From Gammaproteobacteria bacterium (GTDB lineage: Bacteria; Pseudomonadota; Gammaproteobacteria; Burkholderiales; Nitrosomonadaceae), in the NCBI GenBank assembly GCA_015709635.1, contig CP054180.1, forward strand, positions 1,798,001 through 1,862,000: DNA of 64,000 nt, given 5' to 3'. Position 1 is the first letter of the stretch, and every line of letters starts with the position of its first letter. This document shows positions 9,885 through 18,316 of the stretch, piece after piece. Under the pieces are notes generated by a model. The model worked only from the letters and a program-made list of their open reading frames with translations. It ran no database searches and had not been told where the DNA came from. A program made the position numbers and the translations under genes.

Positions 9885-10652
9885 TTACATTTTGATATGG
9901 ATGAGGTTATAGGTACCGCAATCGGTTACGACTTCCCACGCATCATGATGCTCCTTGTACATTTTTTCCAGCGCATCCTCTACCTTGACGTAATAAGGCC
10001 GGCGCATGCCATGATAATTTACTGGCGGACCGATGGGATTAAAATTCAAACCATAAAAACCCATCAGTTTGTTCAATGCAGGCTCGGCAACGGATAACCA
10101 GTGCCTGATATTATATTTAACAGACATGCGCATAACACCGGACATCAGCACCAATCCAATACTCAATCCGGAACGGCGGTCTGTCGATCGGCGGTCTTGC
10201 GCGGCCCTTTGATCGCTGTCAGTCTCGGTTGTTTGCTTGCGGCGTTCTTCTTTTCGCCGTTCGTCTTTACGACGGTCAAACTGACTGGTCACCAGAAAAC
10301 GCGAAATCTCCGCAGTTTGCTGCCGCGGAAGCGACTTGATATCACACAGATCCGGATCGGTTTGACTATACAACTCGACAGGCAATAGTTTTTCAGGTTT
10401 TGACACATCGGGCAAAATTAACCGTACCGTACCGATAAAATCCCCGGTAGGCCGATAGCGCAAAAGCACATGACTTGAGTGATGATCATAATCATCTTTT
10501 TCCAGTTTATCCGGGTACAGTGAAGCATCCAGAAAGTTATGCTCGATACAAAAGACCTGATACCGGATTCTATAAGCTTCTTCAAGCAGTTCGGTTGTAT
10601 CAGCAACAACAATTTCAAAAAATTTTTGAAAGTTTTGATACAAATCATTCAT
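9885..10652 (-). CDS. PEP-CTERM/exosortase system-associated acyltransferase
   Basis: GNAT-like protein related to acyl-homoserine-lactone synthases, of the family found with exosortase/PEP-CTERM loci. Visible signatures are YRIRYQVFCIEHNFL near the N-terminus, DDYDHHSSHVLL, FIGTVRLILPD and AEISRFLV. An unusual charged insertion rich in Arg, Lys and Glu (RRKDERRKEERRK, about residues 123-160) splits the domain. The start is ATG at 10652, with GGGTGA just upstream; an in-frame TTG at 10664 is less likely. The gene is the first of a close-packed group with the binding protein, porin and GGDEF-EAL genes. The acyl substrate and product are unknown. Confidence 0.83.
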   Translation of the reverse strand: MNDLYQNFQKFFEIVVADTTELLEEAYRIRYQVFCIEHNFLDASLYPDKLEKDDYDHHSSHVLLRYRPTGDFIGTVRLILPDVSKPEKLLPVELYSQTDPDLCDIKSLPRQQTAEISRFLVTSQFDRRKDERRKEERRKQTTETDSDQRAAQDRRSTDRRSGLSIGLVLMSGVMRMSVKYNIRHWLSVAEPALNKLMGFYGLNFNPIGPPVNYHGMRRPYYVKVEDALEKMYKEHHDAWEVVTDCGTYNLIHIKM

Positions 10653-10690
10653 AGAATCACCCAATTTAACAAGTAGCCAGTTACACTCAT
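10649..10690 (-). CDS. Candidate 13-residue leader peptide upstream of the acyltransferase
   Basis: A short ORF encoding MSVTGYLLNWVIL begins with ATG at 10690. A good ribosome binding site (GAGGTG, 10697-10702) lies six bases upstream. Its stop overlaps the acyltransferase start as ATGA. This arrangement is typical of translational coupling or a regulatory leader. There is no conservation evidence, and the peptide may simply be chance. Confidence 0.35.
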   Translation of the reverse strand: MSVTGYLLNWVIL

Positions 10691-10988
10691 TTTTAACACC
10701 TCTGTAAGTTAATGTTACCGTTCAGAAAAAGTGTATCAATAGTAAACCGCACCCGCATTATGCCATCAACGAAAAAGCACAGAATCCACAGTGCATTTTC
10801 CATTTTCATTCACATAAAACAAAGCTTTCCATTCAACAAGTAATACAAACTAACCGCAGCACAGCCATTTAAGTATATTTAAAGCGAATATTCAACTGAT
10901 CTTCATCATTTAACAGCAGAATTGCAGCAAAGATAAGCACTTGTGCACATTTAACAACATCTATGCAGAAGATGACGAAATCCCATGA
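10691..10988. other. AT-rich intergenic region, likely promoter of the acyltransferase group
   Basis: About 300 bases between the stop of the decarboxylase gene and the leader ORF. Nothing coding is seen apart from the ribosome binding site at 10697-10702. The gap suggests the acyltransferase group has its own promoter rather than reading through from the decarboxylase genes. No clear -35/-10 or sigma-54 element was identified. Confidence 0.4.
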
Positions 10989-12224
10989 TTAAACCAATAC
11001 TTCGATCGGTACGGGATGATTCAGAAAAGCAATGGGGCTGGCGGTTAAGCCGTAGGCACCCGACTGCAACACGACGACCAGATCGCCTGCAGATGCCTTG
11101 GCCATCGGCAATTGATCGGCGAGTACATCCAACGGTGTGCACAATGGCCCCGTGACGGATACCACTTCCCTTTCCGCGCCGCGGACTTTATTGCCGATAA
11201 TCACCGGATAGTTTTTGCGGATAACCTGGCCGAAATTGCCGGAAGCCGCCAGATGATGATGCAATCCGCCATCCGTAATGAGAAAGACTTGTCCGCGCGA
11301 CACCTTGCGCTCGAGCACCCGGCACACATAAATCCCAGCTTCCGCGACGATATACCGGCCCAATTCAAGCGCAACCCGGGCACCCGGCAACTGCCGCTGA
11401 ACTTCCGGCATCAGGCACTGTAAATTTCCGCCAACGGCGGCCAAATCCAGTGCCCGCTCGCCGGGAAAATACGGTACGCCGAAACCGCCGCCGATATTCA
11501 GCAGCCGTACCGGCGCTGGTGCATGTTCGGCTAGCCGGATGGCAAGTTGCAAGGATTTAGCATGCGCTTCCTGCAGCGCACTGGCATTCAGATTCTGCGA
11601 ACCGCTGAATATGTGAAACCCATAAAAATCCAACCTCAGTGCAGCCAATCGTTTCAATATATCCGGCACGCATTCGGCGTCGATGCCGAACGGCTTCGGT
11701 CCGCCGCCCATTTTCATACCGGAGGATTTGAGCTCAAAATCCGGGTTAACGCGAATGGCTATTTTGGGTGTAATCCCCAGATCCGTTCCCAGTTGCGCGA
11801 CTAATTCCATTTCTTGCACAGACTCGACATTCAGCATAACACCCGCCGCAATCGCGCTACGCAACTCGTATTCCCTTTTTCCCGGCCCGGCAAAACTGAT
11901 TCTGCCCGGCGGCAAAACCGTATCCAGCGCCACGCGCATTTCGCCAGCCGATGCAACATCGATGCCATCGACCAAACCGGCCACATGCTGCACCACGGCC
12001 GGCATCGGGTTGGCTTTCATCGCGTAGTGCAGCAAAATCTCCTGCGGCAAATGCCGGCGCAATAAAGCGATCCGTTCGCTGATTTTTCCCCGGTCGTAGG
12101 CATAAAATGGCGTGCTACCAACACGCTGCGCCAGCCGGGTCAATGCCATACCGCCAATTTGCAAGCAATCCTCGTGCACGGGAAATTGCACAAGCGGCGC
12201 ATGTTCCGGAAGTGAATTGCTCAC
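10989..12224 (-). CDS. Pyridoxal-dependent decarboxylase, exosortase A system-associated
   Basis: Fold-type III PLP enzyme of the ornithine/diaminopimelate decarboxylase superfamily. The PLP lysine is Lys70 in HYAMKANP. The Gly-rich phosphate-binding loop NIGGGFG, the GPLCTPLD segment with the conserved Cys and Asp, and SGAYGLTASP near the C-terminus are all present. Length (411) and the overlapping acyl-CoA ligase match the decarboxylase subfamily found beside exosortase A polysaccharide clusters. The start overlaps the ligase stop by 4 nt (ATGA), so the two are co-translated. Its product may feed acyl or amine modification of an exopolysaccharide (inference). Confidence 0.88.
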   Translation of the reverse strand: MSNSLPEHAPLVQFPVHEDCLQIGGMALTRLAQRVGSTPFYAYDRGKISERIALLRRHLPQEILLHYAMKANPMPAVVQHVAGLVDGIDVASAGEMRVALDTVLPPGRISFAGPGKREYELRSAIAAGVMLNVESVQEMELVAQLGTDLGITPKIAIRVNPDFELKSSGMKMGGGPKPFGIDAECVPDILKRLAALRLDFYGFHIFSGSQNLNASALQEAHAKSLQLAIRLAEHAPAPVRLLNIGGGFGVPYFPGERALDLAAVGGNLQCLMPEVQRQLPGARVALELGRYIVAEAGIYVCRVLERKVSRGQVFLITDGGLHHHLAASGNFGQVIRKNYPVIIGNKVRGAEREVVSVTGPLCTPLDVLADQLPMAKASAGDLVVVLQSGAYGLTASPIAFLNHPVPIEVLV

Positions 12225-13804
12225 TGATCGGACTCCGTAAACAAATATTGCATTTCCTGCGAGAGTAATTTGCGGTCTATTTTACCGTTCGGATTGCGCG
12301 GCAGATTGCCCTCACGCAATTCAACATGACTCGGTAACATATACGCCGGCAGGCGCTGCTTACACGCCTGCAGCAACAGATTCACATCCGCTTTCGCGCC
12401 GTTACGCGCCGTAGCGATCAGCGCGATCGCTTGCCCCAAAACGGGATGCGGCACACCGACGGCAACCGCTTCCGCAACCCATGACGAGGCATAAGCCACC
12501 TCTTCCACCTCGGTCGGACTGACCCGGTAACCCGAGGTTTTGATCATCTCGTCGCGACGCTCAATGAAATACAAAAATCCCTCTTCATCCATGCGCACGG
12601 TATCGCCGGACCAGGCGGCGATCTCCGTCAGGGGCAATCCGGCCTGGCGCGCTTTCACCGGTTTGAAACACTGCGCGGTTCTTTCCGCATCATTCCAATA
12701 GCCCAATGCCACCAAAGCGCCGCGATGTACCAGTTCACCCGGCTCGCCCGGCGCACACGGCGAACCGTCTTCGCGCAACACCAATACTTCGGCATTCGGC
12801 ACCGCTTTGCCGATGGAATCCGGACGCCGGGCGAGTTCTTCCGGCGCCAGGTACGTCGAACGGAACGCTTCGGTAAAACCGTACATTAAAAAAATTTCCG
12901 TGTGCGGCAAAGCGCCGCGCAATTGACGCAATGTTGCATGCGGCATGGCGCCGCCGGAATTCGTTATGTAGCGCAACGACGATGCCTTTCCCCAATCGAG
13001 TTGCGCCAATTGAACCCATAACGGCGGCACGGCCGCGAGACCGGTAATTTGCTGTTCGTCGACGATGCGGATGATGTCGCGTGGCAGCAGATAATTCATC
13101 AATACATCAGCCGCACCGGCATAAAAAGCGGTCGTCAACTGATTCAATCCATAATCGAAGCTTAGCGGCAACACGGTCAGGATCCGGTCATCCGGACGGT
13201 TTTGCAAATACTGCGCGACACTTTTCGCACCCGCCAGCAGATTACGATGCGACAGCACTACGCCTTTCGGCTTTCCGGTACTGCCCGAAGTATAAATAAT
13301 CGCGGCCATGTCGCTGTCGATGACTCTCGCTAGCGGGCGCTCACCGCTTTCCGCAACCGTTTCCCAGCCGACGACCGTCAATCCGGTGATGACCGGAAGA
13401 TTGTTGCCGACGCCCGCCACAATCACGGTATGCAAGTCATGGCAAAGCGGCAATACCGTTTGCAGCAACTTCAGCCGCTCCGGCGAAGTGACCAGTATCC
13501 TGACATTGCAATCGATCAGAATATAAGCTACCTGCTCCGCCTTCAGCACCGGATTCACCGGAACCATAGCACCGCCCGCAGCCGCGGCGGCAAAGAGCGC
13601 AATCACCGTCTCGAAGCGTTTCTCCAGATAAACCGCCACACGTTCGCCGCGGCCTAAGCCCAGTTCGTGCAAGCCGCCCGCCGTTGCCGCAACCTGCCCG
13701 GCCAAAGCAGCATAGCCGATGCGCCGATCCTGATAGAACAAAGCCGCAGCGCCCGGCGTCCGTTCCGCAGCGGCAAAAATCAAATCATGGATCAAATCAG
13801 TCAT
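12221..13804 (-). CDS. Acyl-CoA ligase (AMP-forming), exosortase A system-associated
   Basis: ANL-superfamily adenylating enzyme. The P-loop IIYTSGSTGKPKGVV lies at about residues 169-183. The MYGFTEAFRSTYL core, the SGDTVRMDEEGFLYF hinge and the catalytic-lysine region NPNGKIDRK near the C-terminus are all recognisable. It activates a carboxylic acid as acyl-AMP and transfers it to CoA or a carrier. The pairing with the PLP decarboxylase defines the exosortase-A-associated subtype. The exosortase itself is not in the window. Length 527 is normal. It is divergent from gltX, with about 158 bases between them. Confidence 0.88.
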   Translation of the reverse strand: MTDLIHDLIFAAAERTPGAAALFYQDRRIGYAALAGQVAATAGGLHELGLGRGERVAVYLEKRFETVIALFAAAAAGGAMVPVNPVLKAEQVAYILIDCNVRILVTSPERLKLLQTVLPLCHDLHTVIVAGVGNNLPVITGLTVVGWETVAESGERPLARVIDSDMAAIIYTSGSTGKPKGVVLSHRNLLAGAKSVAQYLQNRPDDRILTVLPLSFDYGLNQLTTAFYAGAADVLMNYLLPRDIIRIVDEQQITGLAAVPPLWVQLAQLDWGKASSLRYITNSGGAMPHATLRQLRGALPHTEIFLMYGFTEAFRSTYLAPEELARRPDSIGKAVPNAEVLVLREDGSPCAPGEPGELVHRGALVALGYWNDAERTAQCFKPVKARQAGLPLTEIAAWSGDTVRMDEEGFLYFIERRDEMIKTSGYRVSPTEVEEVAYASSWVAEAVAVGVPHPVLGQAIALIATARNGAKADVNLLLQACKQRLPAYMLPSHVELREGNLPRNPNGKIDRKLLSQEMQYLFTESDQ

Positions 13805-13962
13805 GTAGAAAACGCAGTGGAGTCATGCACACAAAAGACACCGGAATTGAAAATTGCGCACATTATAATCGGCTTTGGCTTGCATACGGCTATCAACATA
13901 CGCATTGGAATCGCGTAAACTATCGCCTTTCTTATCATTGACGCAAAGACAATCCGACAATC

Positions 13963-15357
13963 ATGATGGTACGCACACGATTCGCACCCAGCCCGACCGG
14001 TTATCTCCACATTGGCGGCGCACGCACAGCGCTTTTTTCCTGGGCTTATGCTCGTAAGCATGGCGGAAAATTTATCCTGCGTATCGAAGATACCGATCTG
14101 GAACGCTCCACACAGCAATCGATCCAGGCGATTCTGGATGGCATGGCATGGCTGGGGTTGGATTACGACGAAGGGCCGTTTTATCAGATGCAGCGGTTAG
14201 CGCGTTATCATGAAATAGCCGAGCAATTGCTGCAAAATAACCAAGCCTATTATTGCTACGCCAGCAAGGAAGAATTGGAGGAAATGCGCGAACAGCAATT
14301 GGCGGCCGGTCTGAAACCACGCTACGACGGCCGTTGGCGCGATAGCAAAAAAACCCCGCCGGCCGGTGTGAAACCGGTACTCCGCTTCAAAAATCCGCTG
14401 GAAGGTTATGTCACATTCCATGATCAAATCAAAGGAAAGATCACCGTAGCCAACAGCGAACTGGACGATTTGGTGCTGCTACGCGGCGATGGCGTGCCGA
14501 CGTACAATTTCAGCGTGGTAGTCGACGATCTGGATATGCATATCACCCACGTCATCCGCGGCGACGATCACGTCAACAACACGCCGCGCCAGATCAATAT
14601 TCTCAAAGCGCTGAATGCAACGCTGCCGGAATACGCGCATGTGCCGATGATTCTCGGTGCCAACGGCGAGCGTTTGTCGAAGCGGCACGGCGCTGTGTCG
14701 GTCATGCAATATCGCGACGACGGTTATCTGCCGGAAGCGCTGTTGAATTACCTGGCACGGCTCGGATGGTCGCACGGTGACGAGGAAATCTTCAGCCGTG
14801 AGCAATTGGTCGAATGGTTCGATTTATCCGCAATCAGCCGCTCTCCAGCCAAATTCAATCCGGAAAAACTGCATTGGATCAACCAGCAATATCTGAAAAC
14901 GACAGATAATGCCCGGCTGGCTGAACTGGCCGCGCCTTTTCTGACGAATGATAATTGCCGTTTCGATGGCGGCCCGGATCTGGCACAAGTCGTCGAACTG
15001 CTCAAGGAACGTGTCAACACCATCGAAGAACTGGCGGATGCCGCAGTGTACTTTTACCGCCCGCTGGAACCGGCTGAAGAGCTGAAAACACAGCATTTGA
15101 CCGCGGCTGCCAAGCCGATCGTGACCGGTTTGTTGGAAACATTCAAACGGATTGAATGGACACGCGAAACGATTCACCAGGAAATAAAAACCGCCGCCAA
15201 AGCACACAATGTCAAATTACCGGCAATTGCCATGCCGCTACGGGTCATGGTAACCGGCGAAGTTCACACACCCTCGATCGATGCCGTTCTGGCACTGATT
15301 GGGCGGGAAGAAACACTGAAACGCATGAACAGCCACCTTGGCAGTTTCCCGGGATGA
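13963..15357 (+). CDS. gltX: Glutamate--tRNA ligase
   Basis: Class I aminoacyl-tRNA synthetase charging tRNA-Glu in the cytoplasm. The HIGH-type motif appears as HIGG in the N-terminal APSPTGYLHIGGAR segment, and the KMSKS-type loop as LSKRHG. The length of 464 residues is normal. Two adjacent ATG codons (13963 and 13966) could start translation. It lies directly upstream of tRNA-Ala and tRNA-Glu, so the enzyme sits next to a gene for its own tRNA substrate. Confidence 0.96.
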   Translation: MMVRTRFAPSPTGYLHIGGARTALFSWAYARKHGGKFILRIEDTDLERSTQQSIQAILDGMAWLGLDYDEGPFYQMQRLARYHEIAEQLLQNNQAYYCYASKEELEEMREQQLAAGLKPRYDGRWRDSKKTPPAGVKPVLRFKNPLEGYVTFHDQIKGKITVANSELDDLVLLRGDGVPTYNFSVVVDDLDMHITHVIRGDDHVNNTPRQINILKALNATLPEYAHVPMILGANGERLSKRHGAVSVMQYRDDGYLPEALLNYLARLGWSHGDEEIFSREQLVEWFDLSAISRSPAKFNPEKLHWINQQYLKTTDNARLAELAAPFLTNDNCRFDGGPDLAQVVELLKERVNTIEELADAAVYFYRPLEPAEELKTQHLTAAAKPIVTGLLETFKRIEWTRETIHQEIKTAAKAHNVKLPAIAMPLRVMVTGEVHTPSIDAVLALIGREETLKRMNSHLGSFPG

Positions 15358-15364
15358 TCTTTGC

Positions 15365-15393
15365 TTTACAAGCCATCATGGCATCAGTATAAT
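15365..15393 (+). promoter_or_regulatory. Sigma-70 promoter for the tRNA pair
   Basis: TTTACA (15365-15370), a 17-base spacer and a perfect TATAAT (15388-15393) lie just after the gltX stop. The predicted start near 15400 is about ten bases before tRNA-Ala. Confidence 0.75.
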
Positions 15394-15410
15394 CCCCCTT
15401 CCTTTGATCA

Positions 15411-15486
<76 letters not shown>

Positions 15487-15526
15487 GTATCTACTGGATG
15501 AAGCGGTGCTATACACATCCATCTTT

Positions 15527-15602
15527 GTCCCCATCGTCTAGAGGCCTAGGACATCGCCCTTTCACGGCGGTAACAGGGGTTCGAATCCCCTTGGGGACGC
15601 CA
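15527..15602 (+). tRNA. tRNA-Glu (anticodon TTC)
   Basis: A 76-base cloverleaf with acceptor stem GTCCCC/GGGGAC, anticodon loop CTTTCAC giving TTC, T-arm GGGGTTCGAATCCCC and encoded CCA. It follows tRNA-Ala by 40 bases, probably in one transcript. Confidence 0.97.
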
Positions 15603-15748
15603 ATAGAAACAAATAAATTATAAAAAAGCACCGCCTCTTTTGTTTCTAATGCGTAATGTATGAAACAAAAATATCATCGTTACTGACACATACAATCAAA
15701 TCTAAAAATTAATCGCAATCACCGTAACGGGTGTGAAAAAAGTCGTTT

Positions 15749-15782
15749 AACCGGATTATCCGGTTTTACTTGACCAAGGTCA
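15749..15782. other. Two adjacent palindromes downstream of tRNA-Glu
   Basis: AACCGGAT/ATCCGGTT (15749-15765) is a near-perfect hairpin followed by four T on the plus strand, so it could terminate the tRNA transcript. TGACCAAGGTCA (15771-15782) is a second palindrome of operator type. The rest of 15603-15804 holds no gene. Confidence 0.4.
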
Positions 15783-15804
15783 GTACAAACGAACGGTCTT
15801 GGAT

Positions 15805-15870
15805 GGCTAACATTGAGATAACCGGCCTGCGCTAGAAATAGCGAAGGTCCGGTTGAATGTTGTGTTAATC
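15805..15870 (-). repeat. attC-like site (integron cassette recombination site)
   Basis: Read on the minus strand just after the small gene's stop, this 66-base segment has the order of an integron attC. R'' is GATTAAC and a 6-base spacer follows. L'' is TTCAACCGG, then a central hairpin (CGCTA/TAGCG). L' is CCGGTTAT, a second 6-base spacer follows, and R' is GTTAGCC. L'' and L' pair with one unpaired C in L'', the usual extrahelical position; the R boxes pair at 6 of 7 positions with one G-U. R'' and R' each match the consensus (RYYYAAC, GTTRRRY) at 6 of 7 positions. It is distinct from ordinary terminators, lacking a T-tract. Confidence 0.6.
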
Positions 15871-15881
15871 AGAAATGTGAA

Positions 15882-16106
15882 TCATGTTTTTGCCACCAAT
15901 TGACTATTCTTTGCAACAATTTTGTCCGAGGCAGCATTAATTTGTGCGCGAAGCTCCGCATCTTGAATTCCAGAAGCAAGATCTCGAACAGCTAACGCTA
16001 TCATGATCTGGGTTGTGGGGCGCTTTCCCCATTCTGGATCCTCCCAGTGACCGTGGAACCAATCCGTAAGACGAAGCAAGTACTCAAATCCGGCTTTCGA
16101 TAGCAT
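15882..16106 (-). CDS. Hypothetical protein, possible integron-type cassette gene
   Basis: A 74-residue protein of unknown function, without signal peptide or membrane segment. It has an aromatic N-terminal half (WFHGHWEDPEWGKRP) and an Ala-rich helical C-terminal half. A very strong ribosome binding site (GGAGG, 6 bases before the ATG at 16106) supports it as a real gene. Its stop lies just before the attC-like site, and a GTTAGGC core lies 78 bases upstream, as expected for a promoterless gene cassette. Confidence 0.65.
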   Translation of the reverse strand: MLSKAGFEYLLRLTDWFHGHWEDPEWGKRPTTQIMIALAVRDLASGIQDAELRAQINAASDKIVAKNSQLVAKT

Positions 16107-16183
16107 GATGTCCTCCAGTAATTATTTAAACTTGGGTTGCATTCAAGAGGCTTCTGCTGCTGCAGCCCATCAGTAGCAACAGG

Positions 16184-16190
16184 GCCTAAC
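16184..16190 (-). other. GTTRRRY core upstream of the small gene (possible cassette boundary)
   Basis: On the minus strand this reads GTTAGGC, an exact match to the integron R' core, where recombination occurs after the first G. No L-box pairing is seen beyond it, so it would be an attI-like or decayed site rather than a second attC. The possible cassette is about 15811-16189. No integrase gene is nearby. Confidence 0.4.
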
Positions 16191-16379
16191 AATCAAATAG
16201 ACTGTTCCTTGATATCTTCCATGTTTTTGGCATTAACAGCAACAAAGATGTCATTTTAATTGGCTTGCGGTTTGTAAATAATGAGAAGTAATAGCTCGTA
16301 TGCAGTATAGGCGGGTCTTATAAGCAGAATTTACCAAAGCAAAATGCTCAGCTCACCTTCGAGGCTGCCGAATCAGATA

Positions 16380-18056
16380 TTACAGCCGATCCAAATTGTC
16401 GCCCCAGCTCATGGTATCCTCGATCCAATAGGAATAGCGGCGTTCGTGATCTTCTCCAGCATCCGGAACAAGATCAAGGATACATAACGTCCGTCCGATA
16501 CCGCGCCGGCGGTATTTTCCTTTTCTCGCGGTCACGATCTGATCACGCCAAGCCCCTAGGTTGATATAGGTATAACTTTTATGATTCGGGGAATTAGCCG
16601 GTTCCGGAAAATACAATTCTTCCTGCAGGGAAATATGGGTATGGCCTTCGCTATGAATGCGGAAGCCGTAATTGCGATATTCCGGCAAAAAAGCCGGAAA
16701 ACCCAGAATTTCCTTGTAAGAAGGTGAATCGCTGGAAGTCATCAATCCGGTTTTCAGTTTAGACAAACCTCGCATCAGCAAATAGATCGCTCCCAATTCA
16801 AGCCGCGCGCTGAAGAGCTTTATCACCGATAGCAAGATCTTAGTGCACATGATGGCAACTCTAAACAGCGGCCTGGCACTTTGCCGGGTAAAATCCCAGC
16901 TCAACCATTGGTACATGGAAGAACTCAGTTGCTTTTCTATGATTGCATTGGCTTGCATAAGGTCTCCGCCCTTTTTCCGCAATCGCCAGGTCTCCTCGAT
17001 CATTCTTCCCACAGCCAAATAAGTCGGCCGGTATAGATCCAATTCGTCCAAAATCCGCAGTAGCCGCTCGATTTCATCGCGCAAGTGCGGCTCATCCTTG
17101 ATCAGGCTCTGCAATTGCGCCTTGGTCCGGAATATGAAACCTGCCAATAGTCCGGCAGCCACCGTATCGCCGAAACATGGCTCGGTAAAAGGGCTATAGT
17201 GAAGTTTCTGCCAAGTATTCAAATCCCAGCCGTCACTCACCTTCCAGCCGGGCAGTTCCAAGTTAACCTTGACGGCGCGGCAATTGTCCTCGTCCCTCCA
17301 TTGCCCATGGGTGACGAAGAGCCTGAAACCTCGATCCCCCCAGTAAAATGGCAGCCATGGCGCAGTATCCGGATGATCGTTTAAATAATGATCCGGATTG
17401 CTGAAATACATTTGCCCGATCCATTGTTTGTAGTTCACTGATAAAGCCGGCAAGGGTTGCCCCAAACATTCCTCATAAAACCTCTTTAACGTTGCGTTGT
17501 CGGCCAGCATCTCCTTATCGTGGTTACCGAGCAGCACCAGTTTCTGAATCCTGACATTGCTCAGGTCCTTTGAGAGGCGGTTGAGCCAGTAGAAAAATCC
17601 CGGCTTGGTAGAAGTCTCACTATGATCGTTTACAACTAAGCGTTTGAGCCGATGGAAAAATCCCGATTGAGCGTCAGGTCTACTATGATTTTCAATAATT
17701 CCTTCGATAATTTCTTGCAGATTTTCTCTGAATTGCGGTTTATCCCGCTCCCAAGGATAGACACCGGTTTTTGCCCACTGCGCGGTACGGATCATGTCGG
17801 CGACATCTCCCGCCAATAGCAGATACAGTTCCCGCACGTCATGCTGGCGGCACAATTCCTTGATCCGGCCAAATACGTTTTCCCAAACCACGGTTTCAGC
17901 GCTCTGATTACCGACCGTTCCGTCGGTGAAATGCACATCGCTGAAGCAAACACATAAGCGGTTAGGCCGGTTTGGATCATCCGGATCGGAGAATCCCGCC
18001 TCCCGGAATACCAGGAAATCTTTTGGGAAGTTGTTATCGGTTTGATACTCATTCAT
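16380..18056 (-). CDS. Calcineurin-like metallophosphoesterase
   Basis: Predicted two-metal phosphoesterase. The family motifs appear in order: SDVHF (about residues 39-43), AGDVADM, GNHDKE, VTHGQW and SEGHTHIS. The last His-containing motif sits near residue 470, after a long helical insertion, so the protein (558 residues) is larger than simple members. A 63-base imperfect tandem duplication gives two similar 21-residue segments (SGFFHRLKRL and PGFFYWLNRL) at about residues 118-160. The substrate is unknown. It is divergent from corA and no operon partner is evident. Confidence 0.8.
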   Translation of the reverse strand: MNEYQTDNNFPKDFLVFREAGFSDPDDPNRPNRLCVCFSDVHFTDGTVGNQSAETVVWENVFGRIKELCRQHDVRELYLLLAGDVADMIRTAQWAKTGVYPWERDKPQFRENLQEIIEGIIENHSRPDAQSGFFHRLKRLVVNDHSETSTKPGFFYWLNRLSKDLSNVRIQKLVLLGNHDKEMLADNATLKRFYEECLGQPLPALSVNYKQWIGQMYFSNPDHYLNDHPDTAPWLPFYWGDRGFRLFVTHGQWRDEDNCRAVKVNLELPGWKVSDGWDLNTWQKLHYSPFTEPCFGDTVAAGLLAGFIFRTKAQLQSLIKDEPHLRDEIERLLRILDELDLYRPTYLAVGRMIEETWRLRKKGGDLMQANAIIEKQLSSSMYQWLSWDFTRQSARPLFRVAIMCTKILLSVIKLFSARLELGAIYLLMRGLSKLKTGLMTSSDSPSYKEILGFPAFLPEYRNYGFRIHSEGHTHISLQEELYFPEPANSPNHKSYTYINLGAWRDQIVTARKGKYRRRGIGRTLCILDLVPDAGEDHERRYSYWIEDTMSWGDNLDRL

Positions 18057-18220
18057 TACCGTATACCCTGAGTGTATGCCGTCAAAGCAATCCGCATTGC
18101 GGATCGCCGTAATTAAGTGAGGTTTCAGCTCATCAAGTTTGAGCTTTATGGTTGGCTATCGTAATACATCTATCTCCTCGCCGCTAATGTGCACTATATT
18201 ATTTTTCTGGTTCCGCCAAA

Positions 18221-18256
18221 TCTGACCATCGCTCGTTCCCTTTTTCAGAGTTTTCC
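18221..18256 (-). repeat. Short inverted-repeat element, left of corA
   Basis: The minus-strand reading starts GGAAAACTCTGAAAAAGGG and continues for 36 bases. It matches the first 34 bases of the element at 19303 at about 30 positions, with two gaps. The two copies are in opposite orientation on either side of corA. Confidence 0.5.
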
Positions 18257-18316
18257 TAGTGCATCCGGTATGAAATGGGTAGACTGGCATTTCTTAACCA
18301 AGGCAAGGATTTTAAC

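Noticed and set aside
15749..15765. AACCGG/CCGGTT palindrome as a second attC
   Set aside because: It shares the L-box sequence but lacks R boxes and spacers; a simple hairpin with a short T run fits better.
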